Below are positions 42,996-52,818 of a stretch of DNA of 64,000 nt, one piece after another (within the stretch, counting starts at the first letter, position 1; each line of letters opens with the position of its first letter). The notes below the pieces were generated by a model, which was not told the DNA's origin, searched no databases, and saw only the letters and a list, made by a program, of their open reading frames with translations. Source of the stretch: Rhodoligotrophos sp. CJ14. GTDB lineage: Bacteria; Pseudomonadota; Alphaproteobacteria; Rhizobiales; Im1. Location: positions 3,918,001 to 3,982,000 of the forward strand of contig NZ_CP133319.1 in NCBI RefSeq assembly GCF_038811545.1, read 5' to 3'. A program made the position numbers and the translations under genes.

Positions 42996-43326
42996 GCGGA
43001 GCGGGCGGAACGCGCCCGCGGCGGAACCGGGCAGGCCGAGCAAGGTGCTCGCGGGCGATCCCTCCAACACCACCTGGAACGTGATCGATGATGACGGTGG
43101 CAATCTGGTTGCGGGCTTCTGGGAGGCAAAGCCCGGCACTTGGGAATTCACCTGCCAGGCTTGGGAATTCTGCCACATCATCTCCGGCGTGGTGACGATC
43201 ACCACAAATGGTGAAAGCACCACCTTCCGCGCAGGTGATGCTTTCGTGATGCGGCCGGGTCTTCAATGCACCTGGAACGTCACCGAAACAGTGCTGAAGC
43301 ACTACGTCATCGTCGGCGGCGAATAG
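42976..43326 (+). CDS. Cupin domain protein (Cupin_3/DUF861)
   Basis: A 116-residue single-domain cupin: NLVAGFWEAKPGTWEF, WEFCHIISGVVTIT, then FRAGDAFVMRPGLQCTW. It lies in the (S)-ureidoglycine-aminohydrolase-like EutQ/DUF861 group by pattern. The ATG overlaps the end of the molybdopterin subunit gene by 20 bases, suggesting translational coupling and a shared pathway. The metal ligands are incomplete (only one clear His), so it may bind ligand without catalysis. Confidence 0.85.
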   Translation: MQLIKLERSGRNAPAAEPGRPSKVLAGDPSNTTWNVIDDDGGNLVAGFWEAKPGTWEFTCQAWEFCHIISGVVTITTNGESTTFRAGDAFVMRPGLQCTWNVTETVLKHYVIVGGE

Positions 43327-43357
43327 CCAGTCGGGTCCATGCGTTTTATGTGTGGAA

Positions 43358-44197
43358 TCAGTTGCTGGCCAGGTGCTCGTTAACGAAGCTCACATAGCGA
43401 CGCGTGTGCCCGATCGATTTCCAGGCCCACATATTGCCTGGGCCCGCATTGTAGCAGCCGATCGTGGCGGCTACGTTCTGCTTGGCCTTCTTGTGGCACA
43501 TGCTGAGATATTTCATGCCGAGGCGCATATTGTTCTCGGGCTTTTCGAGCCAGGCGGCGAACTGCGCGGCGGGAAGGTCGGCGACGTCGCCAAACCCATG
43601 CTGGCGAGCGAGACTGCGTGCGGTGGCGGGCATGAGCTGCATGAGCCCGATCTCACCGAGGCTGCCGCGCGCCTTCGGGTCATAACGGCTCTCCCGGGTA
43701 ATCACGGCGTCAACCAGCGTGAGCGGCAGGCCCTCGGGCTTGATGCGGCCGGCGATCGGGAGAAAGCGGGCCCGGCGCTCCGTCATTTTGCCGGGTGTGC
43801 TGACCGCGGCTTCCACCGCCGGCTTTGGCGTGGCCGCGGCTGCCTTCTTCCGCGCGCTAGCGGACTTGCGGGCAGCAGCTTTGGTCTTCTGTGCGGATTT
43901 GGTGACCTTGGATTTGGACCGCTGTGCCTTGCTGGCTGCGGTTTTCCTGGCCTTCGAAGACTTTACCGACGCCTTGGCGCGGGTCTTGGTGGCTTTCTTT
44001 TTAGAGGCCGCGGACTTGGAGGCTTTGCCTGCGCTGTGCTTTCCCTGTTGCGTGCTGACAGCTGGCTCTTTGGCTTTGGCGCTGGCCCCGTCGGCACCAG
44101 CATATGCGGCGAGGAAAATAGATGAGACGACGATTAATGCTCTCGCAAGCACGGTCTTACTCCTGACGACACGAGCGCAGGGAAGGCGGTCGTCCAC
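43358..44197 (-). CDS. Lytic transglycosylase (SLT domain) with Lys/Ala-rich linker
   Basis: A 279-residue exported protein. A signal peptide occupies about residues 15-37 (VLARALIVVSSIFLAAYAGA), followed by an ~85-residue Lys/Ala/Ser-rich low-complexity linker (45-125). The C-terminal SLT domain has catalytic Glu169 in ITRESRYDP, GLMQLMPATA and GCYNAGPGN. It cleaves peptidoglycan glycan strands in the periplasm. The basic linker could bind DNA, acidic polymer or the wall and is unusually long for the family. Convergent with the cupin gene. Confidence 0.92.
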   Translation of the reverse strand: MDDRLPCARVVRSKTVLARALIVVSSIFLAAYAGADGASAKAKEPAVSTQQGKHSAGKASKSAASKKKATKTRAKASVKSSKARKTAASKAQRSKSKVTKSAQKTKAAARKSASARKKAAAATPKPAVEAAVSTPGKMTERRARFLPIAGRIKPEGLPLTLVDAVITRESRYDPKARGSLGEIGLMQLMPATARSLARQHGFGDVADLPAAQFAAWLEKPENNMRLGMKYLSMCHKKAKQNVAATIGCYNAGPGNMWAWKSIGHTRRYVSFVNEHLASN

Positions 44198-44408
44198 GGC
44201 CGTCCTGACCCATGAACAGGAAAAAACACCCTCGTCTTGGGAACCTCTGCCCCCGCTCGGAATTAAAAGTCTTTATTGGTCAGGCGCTTGATTGGTCAGC
44301 TGATTCGGCGAGATCAGGACGGCAATGGGGAGTTTTTTGGGCCGCGCGCGGGATATAAGCCGGTTGTGGAATGCGGATTAAATTTTTTCTTTTTATGTTA
44401 GCAACTTA

Positions 44409-44460
44409 TCAACCAGAGCTCTTGCCTTTAATTAGCCCCAATTCCACATCTTCTGGTTGA
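44409..44460 (-). terminator. Possible hairpin after prs
   Basis: Nine-base perfect arms, TCAACCAGA (44409-44417) and TCTGGTTGA (44452-44460), with a 34-base loop lie just past the prs stop. On the minus strand an A-rich tract follows rather than a T-tract, so a classic intrinsic terminator is doubtful. The surrounding 44370-44460 is distinctly AT-rich; the rest of the 267-base gap holds nothing I can support. Confidence 0.25.
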
Positions 44461-44464
44461 TTCG

Positions 44465-45397
44465 TCAATCGAACAAGCTGGAGACCGACTCTTCTCGAGC
44501 GGTTCGCGCCACCGCCTCGCCCAAAAGCGGCGCGATGGTGATGACCCTCATCGTGCGCGAAACACGCACGGCCTCGGTCGCTTGGATGGAATCCGTGATG
44601 ACGAGCTGCTTCAGTGCCGAGGCGCCGATCCGAGCCACCGCACCGCCGCTGAGCACGCCATGAGTGATATAAGCCGACACTTCGGTTGCCCCGCGCTCCA
44701 TCAGCGCTTCCGCGGCATTACACAGAGTGCCGCCGGAATCCACGATGTCGTCGAACAGGATACAGGTGCGCCCTTCGACATCGCCGATGATATTCATCAC
44801 TTCCGACTCTCCGGGCCGATCACGCCGCTTGTCCACAATGGCGAGTGGGGCATTGATGCGCTTGGCGAGACCCCGGGCTCTCACGACACCACCCACGTCA
44901 GGGGAGACCACCGTAACCTTGCTGATATCGAACTGCTCGACGATATCGCGCACCATCACCGGAGAGGCGAACAGATTATCCGTCGGGATGTCGAAGAAGC
45001 CCTGGATCTGTCCCGCATGCAGGTCAACCGTGAGCACGCGGTCCGCACCGGCCCGGGTGATCATATTGGCCACAAGCTTGGCTGAGATCGGCGTGCGCGG
45101 TCCGGGCTTTCGGTCCTGCCGCGCATAGCCGAAATAGGGAATGACCGCTGTGATGCGATGAGCGGAGGCACGCCTCAGTGCATCGATCAGGATCAGCAGC
45201 TCCATCAGATTGTCATTGGCCGGAAAGGAGGTCGACTGGATGACGAAGACGTCCTCACCGCGCACATTCTCCTGGATCTCGACGAACACCTCCATGTCCG
45301 CGAAACGCCGAACCACACATTTGGTGAGTGGTAATTGGAGATAGGCGGCAATGGCCTCGGCGAGAGGGCGATTGGCGTTGCCCGCAACGAGCTTCAT
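44465..45397 (-). CDS. prs: Ribose-phosphate pyrophosphokinase
   Basis: A 310-residue PRPP synthase, making phosphoribosyl pyrophosphate from ribose-5-phosphate and ATP. Visible signatures are [75 protein letters not shown] and the PRPP-binding loop [16 protein letters not shown]. Length and motifs match class I enzymes. A good promoter lies about 50 bases upstream. Confidence 0.97.
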   Translation of the reverse strand: MKLVAGNANRPLAEAIAAYLQLPLTKCVVRRFADMEVFVEIQENVRGEDVFVIQSTSFPANDNLMELLILIDALRRASAHRITAVIPYFGYARQDRKPGPRTPISAKLVANMITRAGADRVLTVDLHAGQIQGFFDIPTDNLFASPVMVRDIVEQFDISKVTVVSPDVGGVVRARGLAKRINAPLAIVDKRRDRPGESEVMNIIGDVEGRTCILFDDIVDSGGTLCNAAEALMERGATEVSAYITHGVLSGGAVARIGASALKQLVITDSIQATEAVRVSRTMRVITIAPLLGEAVARTAREESVSSLFD

Positions 45398-45446
45398 ATA
45401 GAAGATCCCAGAGAAGAAACTCAGCCAGGATGAGTGGTGAGGGCGC

Positions 45447-45475
45447 TCTATAACAACCGCTCACTTTCCTGTAAA
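45447..45475 (-). promoter_or_regulatory. Candidate sigma70-type promoter of prs
   Basis: On the minus strand TTTACA (45475-45470) and TATAGA (45452-45447) are separated by exactly 17 bases. The -10 box is about 50 bases before the prs ATG. Both hexamers are close to the consensus. Confidence 0.5.
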
Positions 45476-45564
45476 CTGCACAAACAGCAAGGCTGCTGCG
45501 CCGCACAATGCCTGCTGGCGAATCTGCACGTTGGACGCGGAGGTCGCGTGCGCCCCTCTGGCCC

Positions 45565-46737
45565 TCAGCGCAGCTTGCTCACCAGCTCGAATATACCATA
45601 GCTTGCAGCTTCTGCGGCATAGTCGGCCGTCAGGCCCCATTTGCCATCGAGCGAGCCTGCGGGAACCTGGTTGGCCTGCTTGATCGACCCCAGCACTTTG
45701 CCTTCCGGATCATTCACTGTCCATTCCAGCGAAACCCGCTGGACGCCCTCGGAAGGAGGCGCGACACCGACCGAGCCCTTGATGACCAGTGTGTCAGGCC
45801 CGGTTTTGTCCTTCACCGGCCAACCTGCATTTCGCAGGATTTTCCGGAGAGAGGCTGCAAGCGCCAGATTGCCATCCCCCGGGGCGCCGGTGATCGCTGC
45901 CACTGCTACGCTCCGGATTGCCGTTCCCGTCCCGGCCCGCTCACTGTCCTCCGGCTTGGACTGCGCAACCGTTCCGGCCTCCGCTTCCGCGGCATCTGAC
46001 GGAATTTCCGCCGCCATACCGTCAGCCGGCGGTGCCGCGAGGCTTGGCAAGCCTGCGATCGCGAGCTGTTCCTCGGAGATTTCACCCCGCTGCCGGCGCA
46101 TGTCGAGCTCGTTGGGGCCGAGCATGGTGAGGTCGATGTCCTTCTCCGCACCTGGGCCTGCGCGGACGAAGGTTTCGACGGGCGGCGGCAGCCCGGCGGT
46201 CTGGGTGAGATATCCTCGTTCGCCAAAATAGCTGGATAGGCCTTCAGCCATATGCATGGCGACGCGGCGCAGCATGAAATCATCCACCTGCCCCCAAGGG
46301 CCGCTGTCCGGGTTAGGGGGCGGTGTGGGCGCCGCGCCCTTGGGCGCTGCCACGAACTCCTGACCGGAAAGTGTGGTCTTCTCGCCGTTCTCCCAGCCTG
46401 TCACGTCCCAGTTCCAGCTGACCGCCGTGCGTCCATCCACGTCGCGCGCCGAGACCGCTCCCGAGAGCGCGTAAAGGCCGGCCCCAGGCGGGGAATTCAC
46501 AAGCGCGATCTGTCTGCGATAGGTTTCCGCCGCCAAGGCCTGGAGGAACAAGGCATCCTTGCCCTCCGGCAGGCCGGAAAACGAGCTCACCGTCACCCGG
46601 GGCCATTCCTGGGCGTCCCTTGGTGTAGCGAGCGCATTGACATTCTTGGCGAAAGGCTGCTCGCCCGCTGTGCAGCCCAGCAGGCTCAGCGATGCCGCGG
46701 CCAGCAGCACCATGCACGCGGCGAGGCGATTGAGCAT
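45565..46737 (-). CDS. Putative lipoprotein of unknown function
   Basis: A 390-residue protein starting at ATG 46737 (MLNRLAACMVLLAAASLSLL), with lipobox LLGC and lipidated Cys at about residue 22. The frame upstream is not protein-like. The mature part has a long middle region of low conservation and a C-terminal half (AAITGAPGDGNLALAASLRK, VSLEWTVNDPEGKVLGSI) of alternating strands suggesting an alpha/beta periplasmic domain. I do not recognise the family. It is on the same strand as lgt, midA and pgeF but separated from them by 272 bases that hold a repeat. Confidence 0.78.
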   Translation of the reverse strand: MLNRLAACMVLLAAASLSLLGCTAGEQPFAKNVNALATPRDAQEWPRVTVSSFSGLPEGKDALFLQALAAETYRRQIALVNSPPGAGLYALSGAVSARDVDGRTAVSWNWDVTGWENGEKTTLSGQEFVAAPKGAAPTPPPNPDSGPWGQVDDFMLRRVAMHMAEGLSSYFGERGYLTQTAGLPPPVETFVRAGPGAEKDIDLTMLGPNELDMRRQRGEISEEQLAIAGLPSLAAPPADGMAAEIPSDAAEAEAGTVAQSKPEDSERAGTGTAIRSVAVAAITGAPGDGNLALAASLRKILRNAGWPVKDKTGPDTLVIKGSVGVAPPSEGVQRVSLEWTVNDPEGKVLGSIKQANQVPAGSLDGKWGLTADYAAEAASYGIFELVSKLR

Positions 46738-46940
46738 GTTATGCCCGCCGAACCTCTGCCATCGCCTTCGGTACAATAGACCCCCTTCAGGAGAGCTTCG
46801 ATCCGAGGGTAAATCCCCGCCCCGCGAATCGCAGCATAAATTCTGCAACCACGGATTTTATGATCCCACCGGACGGTGGCCGCGTCATGGCATACCGTTC
46901 ACGTTTAATTTACGTCTAATTGAGGGCGCGGACTGTTGCC

Positions 46941-46988
46941 AGAGCATTTTCGCGCGAAGTGGACACCGGTTCGCGTGAAGAAAAATGC
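46941..46988. repeat. Palindromic intergenic repeat, full-length copy
   Basis: Arms AGAGCATTTTC and GAAAAATGCGC flank a central part with CGAAGTGGACACCGGTTCGCG. This is the widely distributed Rhizobiales palindrome that is often misread as a protein containing 'DTGSRE'. It lies in the gap between pgeF and the lipoprotein gene. Confidence 0.7.
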
Positions 46989-47009
46989 GCGGCGCTAAAG
47001 AGGCGAGAC

Positions 47010-47792
47010 TTAGCCGACGAACCGCTCAGGTCCGAGCGTGATCGCCGAGAGCTGGCGGCCATAATCCGGCTCACCTCGATGGGTCGAGCGACGGAAGCTG
47101 TAGAAATGCTCCTCATCCTGATAAGTGCAGCGGTCGATCCGTTCGACGGAGCCAATGCCTGCTTTGGCCAGCCGGTTTTCCACATAGGCCGGCAGATCGA
47201 GCATGTAATGGCCCTCGCGACCAGACCGGCGGAAGAAGCGGGCATTCTCCGCATCATCCTCGATGAAGGCCTGATAGCGCTCCGGTCCCACCTCATAGGA
47301 GCGGCCGGATATGGCGGGCCCAACCGCGGCGCAGATCTCGCCCCGCTTCGCGCCGAGCCCTTCCATGGCGCTGATCGTGTTGTCGGTGACCCCGCTCAGC
47401 GCCCCCTTCCAGCCCGCATGGGCAGCGCCGACCACCTTTCCTCGCTGGTCCGCGAACAGCACCGGCACGCAATCGGCCGTGGTCACCGCGATCGCGATAT
47501 GCGGCCGGTCCGTGACCATGGCATCACCCTTGGGCAGCCCAGTCGTGCCCCAGGCCTCGGTCACGGTGATCACATCGGCACTATGATGCTGATAGCAGGT
47601 GATGAGTTCATGCGGCAGCAAGCCGAGGGAGGTTGCGACGATCTCCCGATTGCGCAGCACGATCTCCGGCTCATCCGCCGAGCCGAGCCCGCAATTCAGT
47701 GTCGCATATATGCCTTTGGAGAAGCCGCCGACCCGCGTGAAGAAGCCGTGCCGGATTTCGGGAATTTTGATCAGGTTCTTCGCCTCGATCAT
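47010..47792 (-). CDS. pgeF: Peptidoglycan editing factor PgeF (laccase-domain, YfiH)
   Basis: A 260-residue protein with the metal-site pattern of the YfiH/PgeF family: CYQHHSADV, TTADCVPVLFAD and GAAHAGWKGAL, giving a His-Cys-His set. The N-terminal RHGFFTRVGGFSKG is also typical. E. coli PgeF removes L-Ser-containing peptidoglycan precursor errors; older annotation is 'polyphenol oxidase'. Only six bases separate it from midA upstream, so it is the last gene of the lgt-midA-pgeF operon. Confidence 0.93.
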   Translation of the reverse strand: MIEAKNLIKIPEIRHGFFTRVGGFSKGIYATLNCGLGSADEPEIVLRNREIVATSLGLLPHELITCYQHHSADVITVTEAWGTTGLPKGDAMVTDRPHIAIAVTTADCVPVLFADQRGKVVGAAHAGWKGALSGVTDNTISAMEGLGAKRGEICAAVGPAISGRSYEVGPERYQAFIEDDAENARFFRRSGREGHYMLDLPAYVENRLAKAGIGSVERIDRCTYQDEEHFYSFRRSTHRGEPDYGRQLSAITLGPERFVG

Positions 47793-47798
47793 ACCGCC

Positions 47799-48890
47799 TC
47801 ACTGAAACGGGTGCGGCACGGGCAAGGCGGGATGCCGAGCCGCGAGCACCTTGAACAGCCTGCCCATTCCGGTCGCATGGGTCTCCCCCGCCAACCGTTG
47901 AACGGCCGAATCGATCTCTTTTTGCTGTTTGGCATCGGCCGATGATTTCAGCCGCAAGGCCCGTTCGGTCAAACCCATTGCGCCCAGATAGTCCCCTTGG
48001 GTAATGGGGCCCGCGACAGCCGCGCCCGATTGTTTCAGGACTGTGCCGAGAGCGCTGAAATTCACATGGGCTGTTATATCAACCAAACCTGGGCGGGCGA
48101 GTGGCGAGACGAAGCGATGTTTGCTCAAGGCCTGCACAGTGTCGCCATATCCGCCGAGATGACCATAGTCGATGATCAGCGCTGCGCCGTTCTGGCTGCT
48201 GACGCGCTCGCCGATTTCCGTGGCAATTCTGGCCTGGATTTCCGAATATTCTATTATGGCGCCCTCGAAGGGAGGATCGGGCGGCAAGGATTCTGCTGGT
48301 GGCGTTGAGCCGGGCCTGAGCCCAATGGCGAGCCTGTCCGCGCCGTCAAGTCCGATGCAGCGCTCAGCCCACGCGCCGTTCGAAAATTGCCACTGCCGGA
48401 CGGGCAGCGCATCGAAGAATTCATTGGCAATAAGGATCGCCGGGCCATCGGGGACGGTGTCGATGCCGTCATGCCAGGCAACGTTCTGTCCAGCAAGCCT
48501 TGCGGCTTGCGCCTGTCGTAGCGCGGGGCTCATCTCGATGAGATGAACCGAGATCTCATCCGAGCCGAGTCCGGTGAGACGCCGCGCCGTCCTCGTGAGA
48601 TCGGCCATGAGCGTACCTCGTCCCGGTCCAAGCTCGATGAGGCGCAAGTGCCGGGGAGCGCCCATGCTCTGCCACACGTGAACCGACCACACCCCGATCA
48701 GCTCGCCGAACATCTGGCTGATCTCGGGCGCCGTGACGAAGTCTCCCCGCGCACCGAACGGATCACCCTGCATGTAATAGCCATGCGCCGGATGCGAGAG
48801 ACAGAGGCCCATGTAATGGTCGAGCCGAAGCGGGCCGCCGGCGAGGATCATCTGCTTCAGTATCGCTTCGAGAGGTGTTGCGTCGGTCAC
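47799..48890 (-). CDS. MidA/NDUFAF7-family SAM-dependent methyltransferase
   Basis: A 363-residue protein starting at GTG 48890 ([14 protein letters not shown]); the start overlaps the lgt stop (GTGA). Family features are [38 protein letters not shown] and the SAM site [15 protein letters not shown]. The mitochondrial homologue methylates an arginine of a complex I subunit. The lgt-midA-pgeF order is conserved in alphaproteobacteria. Confidence 0.92.
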   Translation of the reverse strand: MTDATPLEAILKQMILAGGPLRLDHYMGLCLSHPAHGYYMQGDPFGARGDFVTAPEISQMFGELIGVWSVHVWQSMGAPRHLRLIELGPGRGTLMADLTRTARRLTGLGSDEISVHLIEMSPALRQAQAARLAGQNVAWHDGIDTVPDGPAILIANEFFDALPVRQWQFSNGAWAERCIGLDGADRLAIGLRPGSTPPAESLPPDPPFEGAIIEYSEIQARIATEIGERVSSQNGAALIIDYGHLGGYGDTVQALSKHRFVSPLARPGLVDITAHVNFSALGTVLKQSGAAVAGPITQGDYLGAMGLTERALRLKSSADAKQQKEIDSAVQRLAGETHATGMGRLFKVLAARHPALPVPHPFQ

Positions 48891-49726
48891 GTGGCCGCCT
48901 GTGCTTGGGGGTGGCGAATGGCCCGGATGATGAGCCAGAGCCCGACCGCCACCATGGGCAGCGAGAGCACCATGCCCATCGTGAGCCACCCACCGAAGAG
49001 ATATCCGATCTGCGGGTCGGGCATGCGGAAAAATTCGACGATGATCCGCGCGATCCCATAGCCGGCCGTGAACACGCCGGCACAGAGCCCGGGCCGGCTC
49101 AGTGCCCGCCAGCGATAGATCAGCCAGACCAGGACGGCGAAAATGACGAGCCCCTCGAGAAATCCTTCATAAAGCTGGCTCGGATGCCTCGGCAGCGGCC
49201 CCGCATTGGGATCGGGGAAGATGACGCCCCATGGCATGTCCGTGACGCGGCCATAAAGCTCGCCATTGATGAAATTGGCGATACGGCCGAGAAACAGCCC
49301 CACCGGCACGCCCGCCGCGGCGAGATCGAGCATGGTGAAGCCGCTGACCTTGCGTCGCCAGCCAAACACCAGCACGGCGATGATCACCCCGAGAAATCCG
49401 CCATGAAACGACATGCCGCCGTGCCACAGCTTGAAGATCTCGAGTGGATCCTCGGCGAAAGCCGGCAGATTATAAAACAGCACATAGCCGGCCCGGCCCC
49501 CGAGAATGACGCCGAGCGCTGCCCACAGGAACATATCATCGATATCGAGCGGCTTGAGTGGCGCTGCTCCATTCCAAAGCGGCGGACTTGAGACCAGCCG
49601 CCGCACGAACCACCAGCCAAACAGTAGGCCGACGATATAGGCCAGCGCATACCACCTGATCGCGAATGGGCCGATCTCGATTGCCATCGGATCGATGGCA
49701 GGGAAGGGGATCGCGAAAAGTGGCAT
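48887..49726 (-). CDS. lgt: Prolipoprotein diacylglyceryl transferase
   Basis: A 279-residue, seven-helix inner-membrane enzyme that transfers diacylglycerol from phosphatidylglycerol to the lipobox cysteine of prolipoproteins. The lgt signature [14 protein letters not shown] lies near residue 148, [13 protein letters not shown] holds the essential His region, and [12 protein letters not shown] is in the C-terminal half. It heads the operon with midA and pgeF. Confidence 0.96.
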   Translation of the reverse strand: MPLFAIPFPAIDPMAIEIGPFAIRWYALAYIVGLLFGWWFVRRLVSSPPLWNGAAPLKPLDIDDMFLWAALGVILGGRAGYVLFYNLPAFAEDPLEIFKLWHGGMSFHGGFLGVIIAVLVFGWRRKVSGFTMLDLAAAGVPVGLFLGRIANFINGELYGRVTDMPWGVIFPDPNAGPLPRHPSQLYEGFLEGLVIFAVLVWLIYRWRALSRPGLCAGVFTAGYGIARIIVEFFRMPDPQIGYLFGGWLTMGMVLSLPMVAVGLWLIIRAIRHPQAQAAT

Positions 49727-49919
49727 GACAAGACTCCGGCGCGAAATGGCCGGCAGGATGAGTCTGTTGAAGGGCTGAAGTCAATCCGGCCGAACATCTC
49801 AGCCGGCGCGCTTGTTGCCTTGAACAAAATTGGCGGCCAGCTTAAGTGAAGTCTTGAAAAGCGTGCGTCCGCGCGCGAGCAGCGGCTCGTCAAACAAATC
49901 AATGAGCAGGGTAGGCCAG

Positions 49920-50258
49920 ATGACCAATCCGTCCAGCAGAATATTCGACGAGATGGCCCGGATGTTCGGGACGGCAGCGAGCGCTGCACAAGGCTTGCGG
50001 GGTGAATTCGATAATCTTATCCGCTCTCAGGCCGAGCGTATCCTCAATGATCTCGATGTCGTCCAACGGGATGAATTCGAAGCCGTGCGTGAGATGGCGC
50101 GTTTGGCCCGCGAGGAAAATGAGCAATTGCAGAGCCGGATTGCTGCGCTTGAGGCCACGATCGCTGAACTCACCGCAAGCGATGGCGCGACCGAGGCGGC
50201 AGGAGAGGCCCGTAAACCACGGACACGCAGCACCAAGCCTAAGTCTGCCGAGGACTGA
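49920..50258 (+). CDS. ubiK: UbiK-family ubiquinone synthesis accessory factor
   Basis: A 112-residue BMFP-type protein starting at ATG 49920 (MTNPSSRIFDEMARMFG). It shows GTAASAAQGLRGEFDNLI, then a helical part RDEFEAVREMARLAREENE that forms a coiled coil with QLQSRIAALEATI, and a basic Lys/Arg-rich tail. Such proteins trimerise, bind membranes and support aerobic ubiquinone synthesis. The longer frame upstream from 49830 is not conserved in pattern. Confidence 0.88.
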   Translation: MTNPSSRIFDEMARMFGTAASAAQGLRGEFDNLIRSQAERILNDLDVVQRDEFEAVREMARLAREENEQLQSRIAALEATIAELTASDGATEAAGEARKPRTRSTKPKSAED

Positions 50259-50491
50259 ATAAATTCGCTATTTGCGGTACCGTGCCTTCTAGCCTGATTT
50301 TTCTGCACAATTTTTTTCGCCTTCGCGATGCACTGTGGATCTGTGCCAGCTTTCTAGGGGTGATGGCTTGCGCGAATCCGCGCTCTAAGCCACCGTCTAT
50401 TTGTTGCGGTTGATTTGATTCGAAGCGCGAGATCTGGTGTGGGTCGCGTCAGTTGCCGCGCTGGTCACATCACGGCCGAGGGGAGATGCTG

Positions 50492-50992
50492 ATGGTGGCT
50501 GTTCTTACGCTCAGTAATGAGCAGGTAAATCCTCTGGATATTCTTGAGCGTGTGGCTGCTGCTCACGAATGGTCGATCGATCGCAGCGGGGAAGACGAGG
50601 TCAATCTTCTCATTCAAAGCGCTTGGACCGATCTGCATATCTGCATCAATTGGCGCGATGATCTCGAAGGCCTCCACCTGGCTTGCGGCTTCGATTTGAG
50701 GGTCCCGCCGACCCGTCAGGACGAGGTCGCCAAGCTCATCGCCTTGATCAACGAACAGCTTTTGTTTGGCCATTTTGACCTCTGGAAGAACGAAGGCACG
50801 CTCATCTTTCGCAATGGCCTCTTGCTGTCCGGCGGCGTGGAGGTCACGGAATCCCAGTGCGAGGCGCTGATCACACTTGCGCTCGAAAGCTGTGAGCGCT
50901 TCTATCCAGCCTTTCAGTTCGTGATCTGGGCTGGTCAATCCGCAAGTTCCGCCATGGAGGCTTGCCTTTTGGAGACCCAGGGCGAGGCATAG
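50492..50992 (+). CDS. YbjN-domain protein
   Basis: A 166-residue protein. ATG 50492 is favoured by GAGGGGAG six bases upstream; ATG 50486 is close. The YbjN-type fold is visible in AAHEWSIDRSGEDEVNLLI, WTDLHICINWRDDLEGLHLACGF, and LIALINEQLLFGHFDLWKN. YbjN proteins resemble type III secretion chaperones and affect stress responses in E. coli; the exact function is not known. It lies 54 bases upstream of proC, likely in the same transcript. The 233 bases upstream contain an AT-rich run and nothing else recognisable. Confidence 0.85.
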   Translation: MVAVLTLSNEQVNPLDILERVAAAHEWSIDRSGEDEVNLLIQSAWTDLHICINWRDDLEGLHLACGFDLRVPPTRQDEVAKLIALINEQLLFGHFDLWKNEGTLIFRNGLLLSGGVEVTESQCEALITLALESCERFYPAFQFVIWAGQSASSAMEACLLETQGEA

Positions 50993-51046
50993 TGCCGGGA
51001 CCGCACCGCAAGTGGGCCCGGCCTCATGGCCGGGGAGGTGAGTGCG

Positions 51047-51862
51047 ATGAATTTCAGGGGTAAGCTTGTTTTGGTTGGTGCCGGCAAGATGGGCGGCGCC
51101 ATGCTCGAGGGCTGGCTTGGTCGCGGCATTCCGGCTGCGCAAATCGCCGTGCTCGACCCCGCGCCCGGTGCTGAGATCGCGCGCCTCATCGCCGATCGCG
51201 GCGTCATCCTCAATCCGCCATTGAACGGCTTGAGTGATGTTTCAGTGCTGGTTTTGGCAGTGAAGCCCCAGATCATGGGCGACGTGCTGCCAGGCCTCGT
51301 GTCCCTCGCAGAGCAGCGTCCGCTGATCATCTCTGTTGCAGCCGGCAAGACGACCGGCTTTTTTGAAAAGGCATTCGGGGCAGACAAAGCCATCGTCCGT
51401 GCCATGCCCAATACGCCCGCCGCAATCGGCCGCGGCATTACCGTTCTGTTTCCAAATGGCAACGTATCCTCCGATCAGATCGGGCTCGCCGAGGAATTGC
51501 TGGCTGCCGTCGGCGAGGTCGCCCGCATCTCCAACGAGGACCTGATGGATGCCGTGACCGCGGTATCGGGCTCGGGCCCGGCCTATGTCTTCTATCTCAC
51601 CGAGTGCTTGGCGGCCGCTGGTGTCAGGGCCGGATTGCCAGAGGATCTTGCAACCCGCCTGGCGCGCGCAACCGTCTCCGGCGCCGGCGAGTTGATGCGG
51701 GTGACAGGCCTGCCTGCGACCACCTTGCGGGAGAATGTCACCTCGCCCGGTGGCACCACGGCCGCTGCCCTCGCTGTGCTCATGGCCGCGGATGGAATAA
51801 GGCCCGTTCTCGATAGTGCCGTTGCGGCGGCAGCACGCCGCTCGCGCGAACTTGCCGGCTAA
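51047..51862 (+). CDS. proC: Pyrroline-5-carboxylate reductase
   Basis: A 271-residue NADPH-dependent reductase, last step of proline synthesis. ATG 51047 follows GGGGAGGTG, and the in-frame ATG 51026 is less likely. Rossmann motif LVGAGKMGGAML is at 9-20, LAVKPQIMGDVL follows, and the substrate-binding AVSGSGPAYVFYLTE is near residue 173. Length fits the family. Confidence 0.94.
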   Translation: MNFRGKLVLVGAGKMGGAMLEGWLGRGIPAAQIAVLDPAPGAEIARLIADRGVILNPPLNGLSDVSVLVLAVKPQIMGDVLPGLVSLAEQRPLIISVAAGKTTGFFEKAFGADKAIVRAMPNTPAAIGRGITVLFPNGNVSSDQIGLAEELLAAVGEVARISNEDLMDAVTAVSGSGPAYVFYLTECLAAAGVRAGLPEDLATRLARATVSGAGELMRVTGLPATTLRENVTSPGGTTAAALAVLMAADGIRPVLDSAVAAAARRSRELAG

Positions 51863-51940
51863 CCTCGGACCGTCGGAACGGACTCGGTCCGTATCGACTT
51901 TTACGAGAACGGGTGGCCTGGAAGAGTGACAGGAATAGCT

Positions 51941-52813
51941 ATGGCAAAAGACAGATCTGAAAACGGCGACGCGAAGCCCTCGAAGGCGAAAAAAGGCGGC
52001 CAGCGTCAGGCCGGCCGTGGAGCCTCCGCCCGGCGCAGCGCCACCCCGCAGGAGGAGACGCGCGCTGAGGAAACCGGACGCGAGACGCAAGGTGTGGCAA
52101 ATGAGATCGGCGGCGACCGCGGCAAGATCATCTCTGCCACGATGCGCTTGGCCGAAAGGCAAGGCTGGGCCGATGTCTCCTTGCGGGATATTGCACGCGA
52201 AAGTGGGGTGAGTTTGGCAACCCTGAGGTCGCGTTATCCGAGCAAGGGCGCGATCCTCGCTGACTTCGTGACCAGCATCGACGAGGCGGTGCTTGACCGC
52301 GCTGAGCGGGAAACATCGCGCGATGAGAGCGAAACGCCCCGAGACCGGCTGTTCGACGTGATCATGATGCGTCTGGAACTGCTGGAGCCTTACAAGCCCG
52401 CCCTCAAGGCGATAGTGCGCGATGCAGCCCGCACGCTTGATGGCCTGCCAGAGCTCTTTTCGGTGCAGCTCCATTCCAAGCGCTGGATGCTGACGGCAGC
52501 CGATATTGACGCGCGCGGAGTGGATGGCGCGGTCAAGGCGCTCGGCCTCAGCGCAATGTACGGCCGTGTGCTACGGGTATGGCTTGATGAGGATGATCCC
52601 GCCATGCCCAAGACCCTGGCAGAATTGGACCGCCAGCTCCGGCGTGGCGTGCGCACCCTTTCCCGCATCCAGGGGCCGGTGTCGCTCGCGTGCTCGAGCT
52701 TCAGGATCGCATGTTCCTTTGGCCGCCAGCTCCGTGATCTCGGCAAGGACTATCGGCGAGAGCGTCGCGACCGCGACATGCAAGCGGGTGATGAGGCGGA
52801 GGCTGCGAGCTAG
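51941..52813 (+). CDS. TetR-family transcriptional regulator
   Basis: A 290-residue protein with an unusually long, basic and disordered N-terminus (residues 1-55) before the helix-turn-helix: [41 protein letters not shown] (split here into two pieces), and the ligand domain up to the basic C-terminus. ATG 51941 has AGGA upstream at good spacing. No target operator is evident. It sits between proC and csaA on the same strand, with only five bases to the next gene, so it may be co-transcribed with csaA. Confidence 0.85.
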   Translation: MAKDRSENGDAKPSKAKKGGQRQAGRGASARRSATPQEETRAEETGRETQGVANEIGGDRGKIISATMRLAERQGWADVSLRDIARESGVSLATLRSRYPSKGAILADFVTSIDEAVLDRAERETSRDESETPRDRLFDVIMMRLELLEPYKPALKAIVRDAARTLDGLPELFSVQLHSKRWMLTAADIDARGVDGAVKALGLSAMYGRVLRVWLDEDDPAMPKTLAELDRQLRRGVRTLSRIQGPVSLACSSFRIACSFGRQLRDLGKDYRRERRDRDMQAGDEAEAAS

Positions 52814-52818
52814 GATCG

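Noticed and set aside
46920-47945. 341-residue + strand frame beginning with a 'DTGSRE' segment
   Set aside because: Its start is translated intergenic repeat and the rest is antisense to pgeF.
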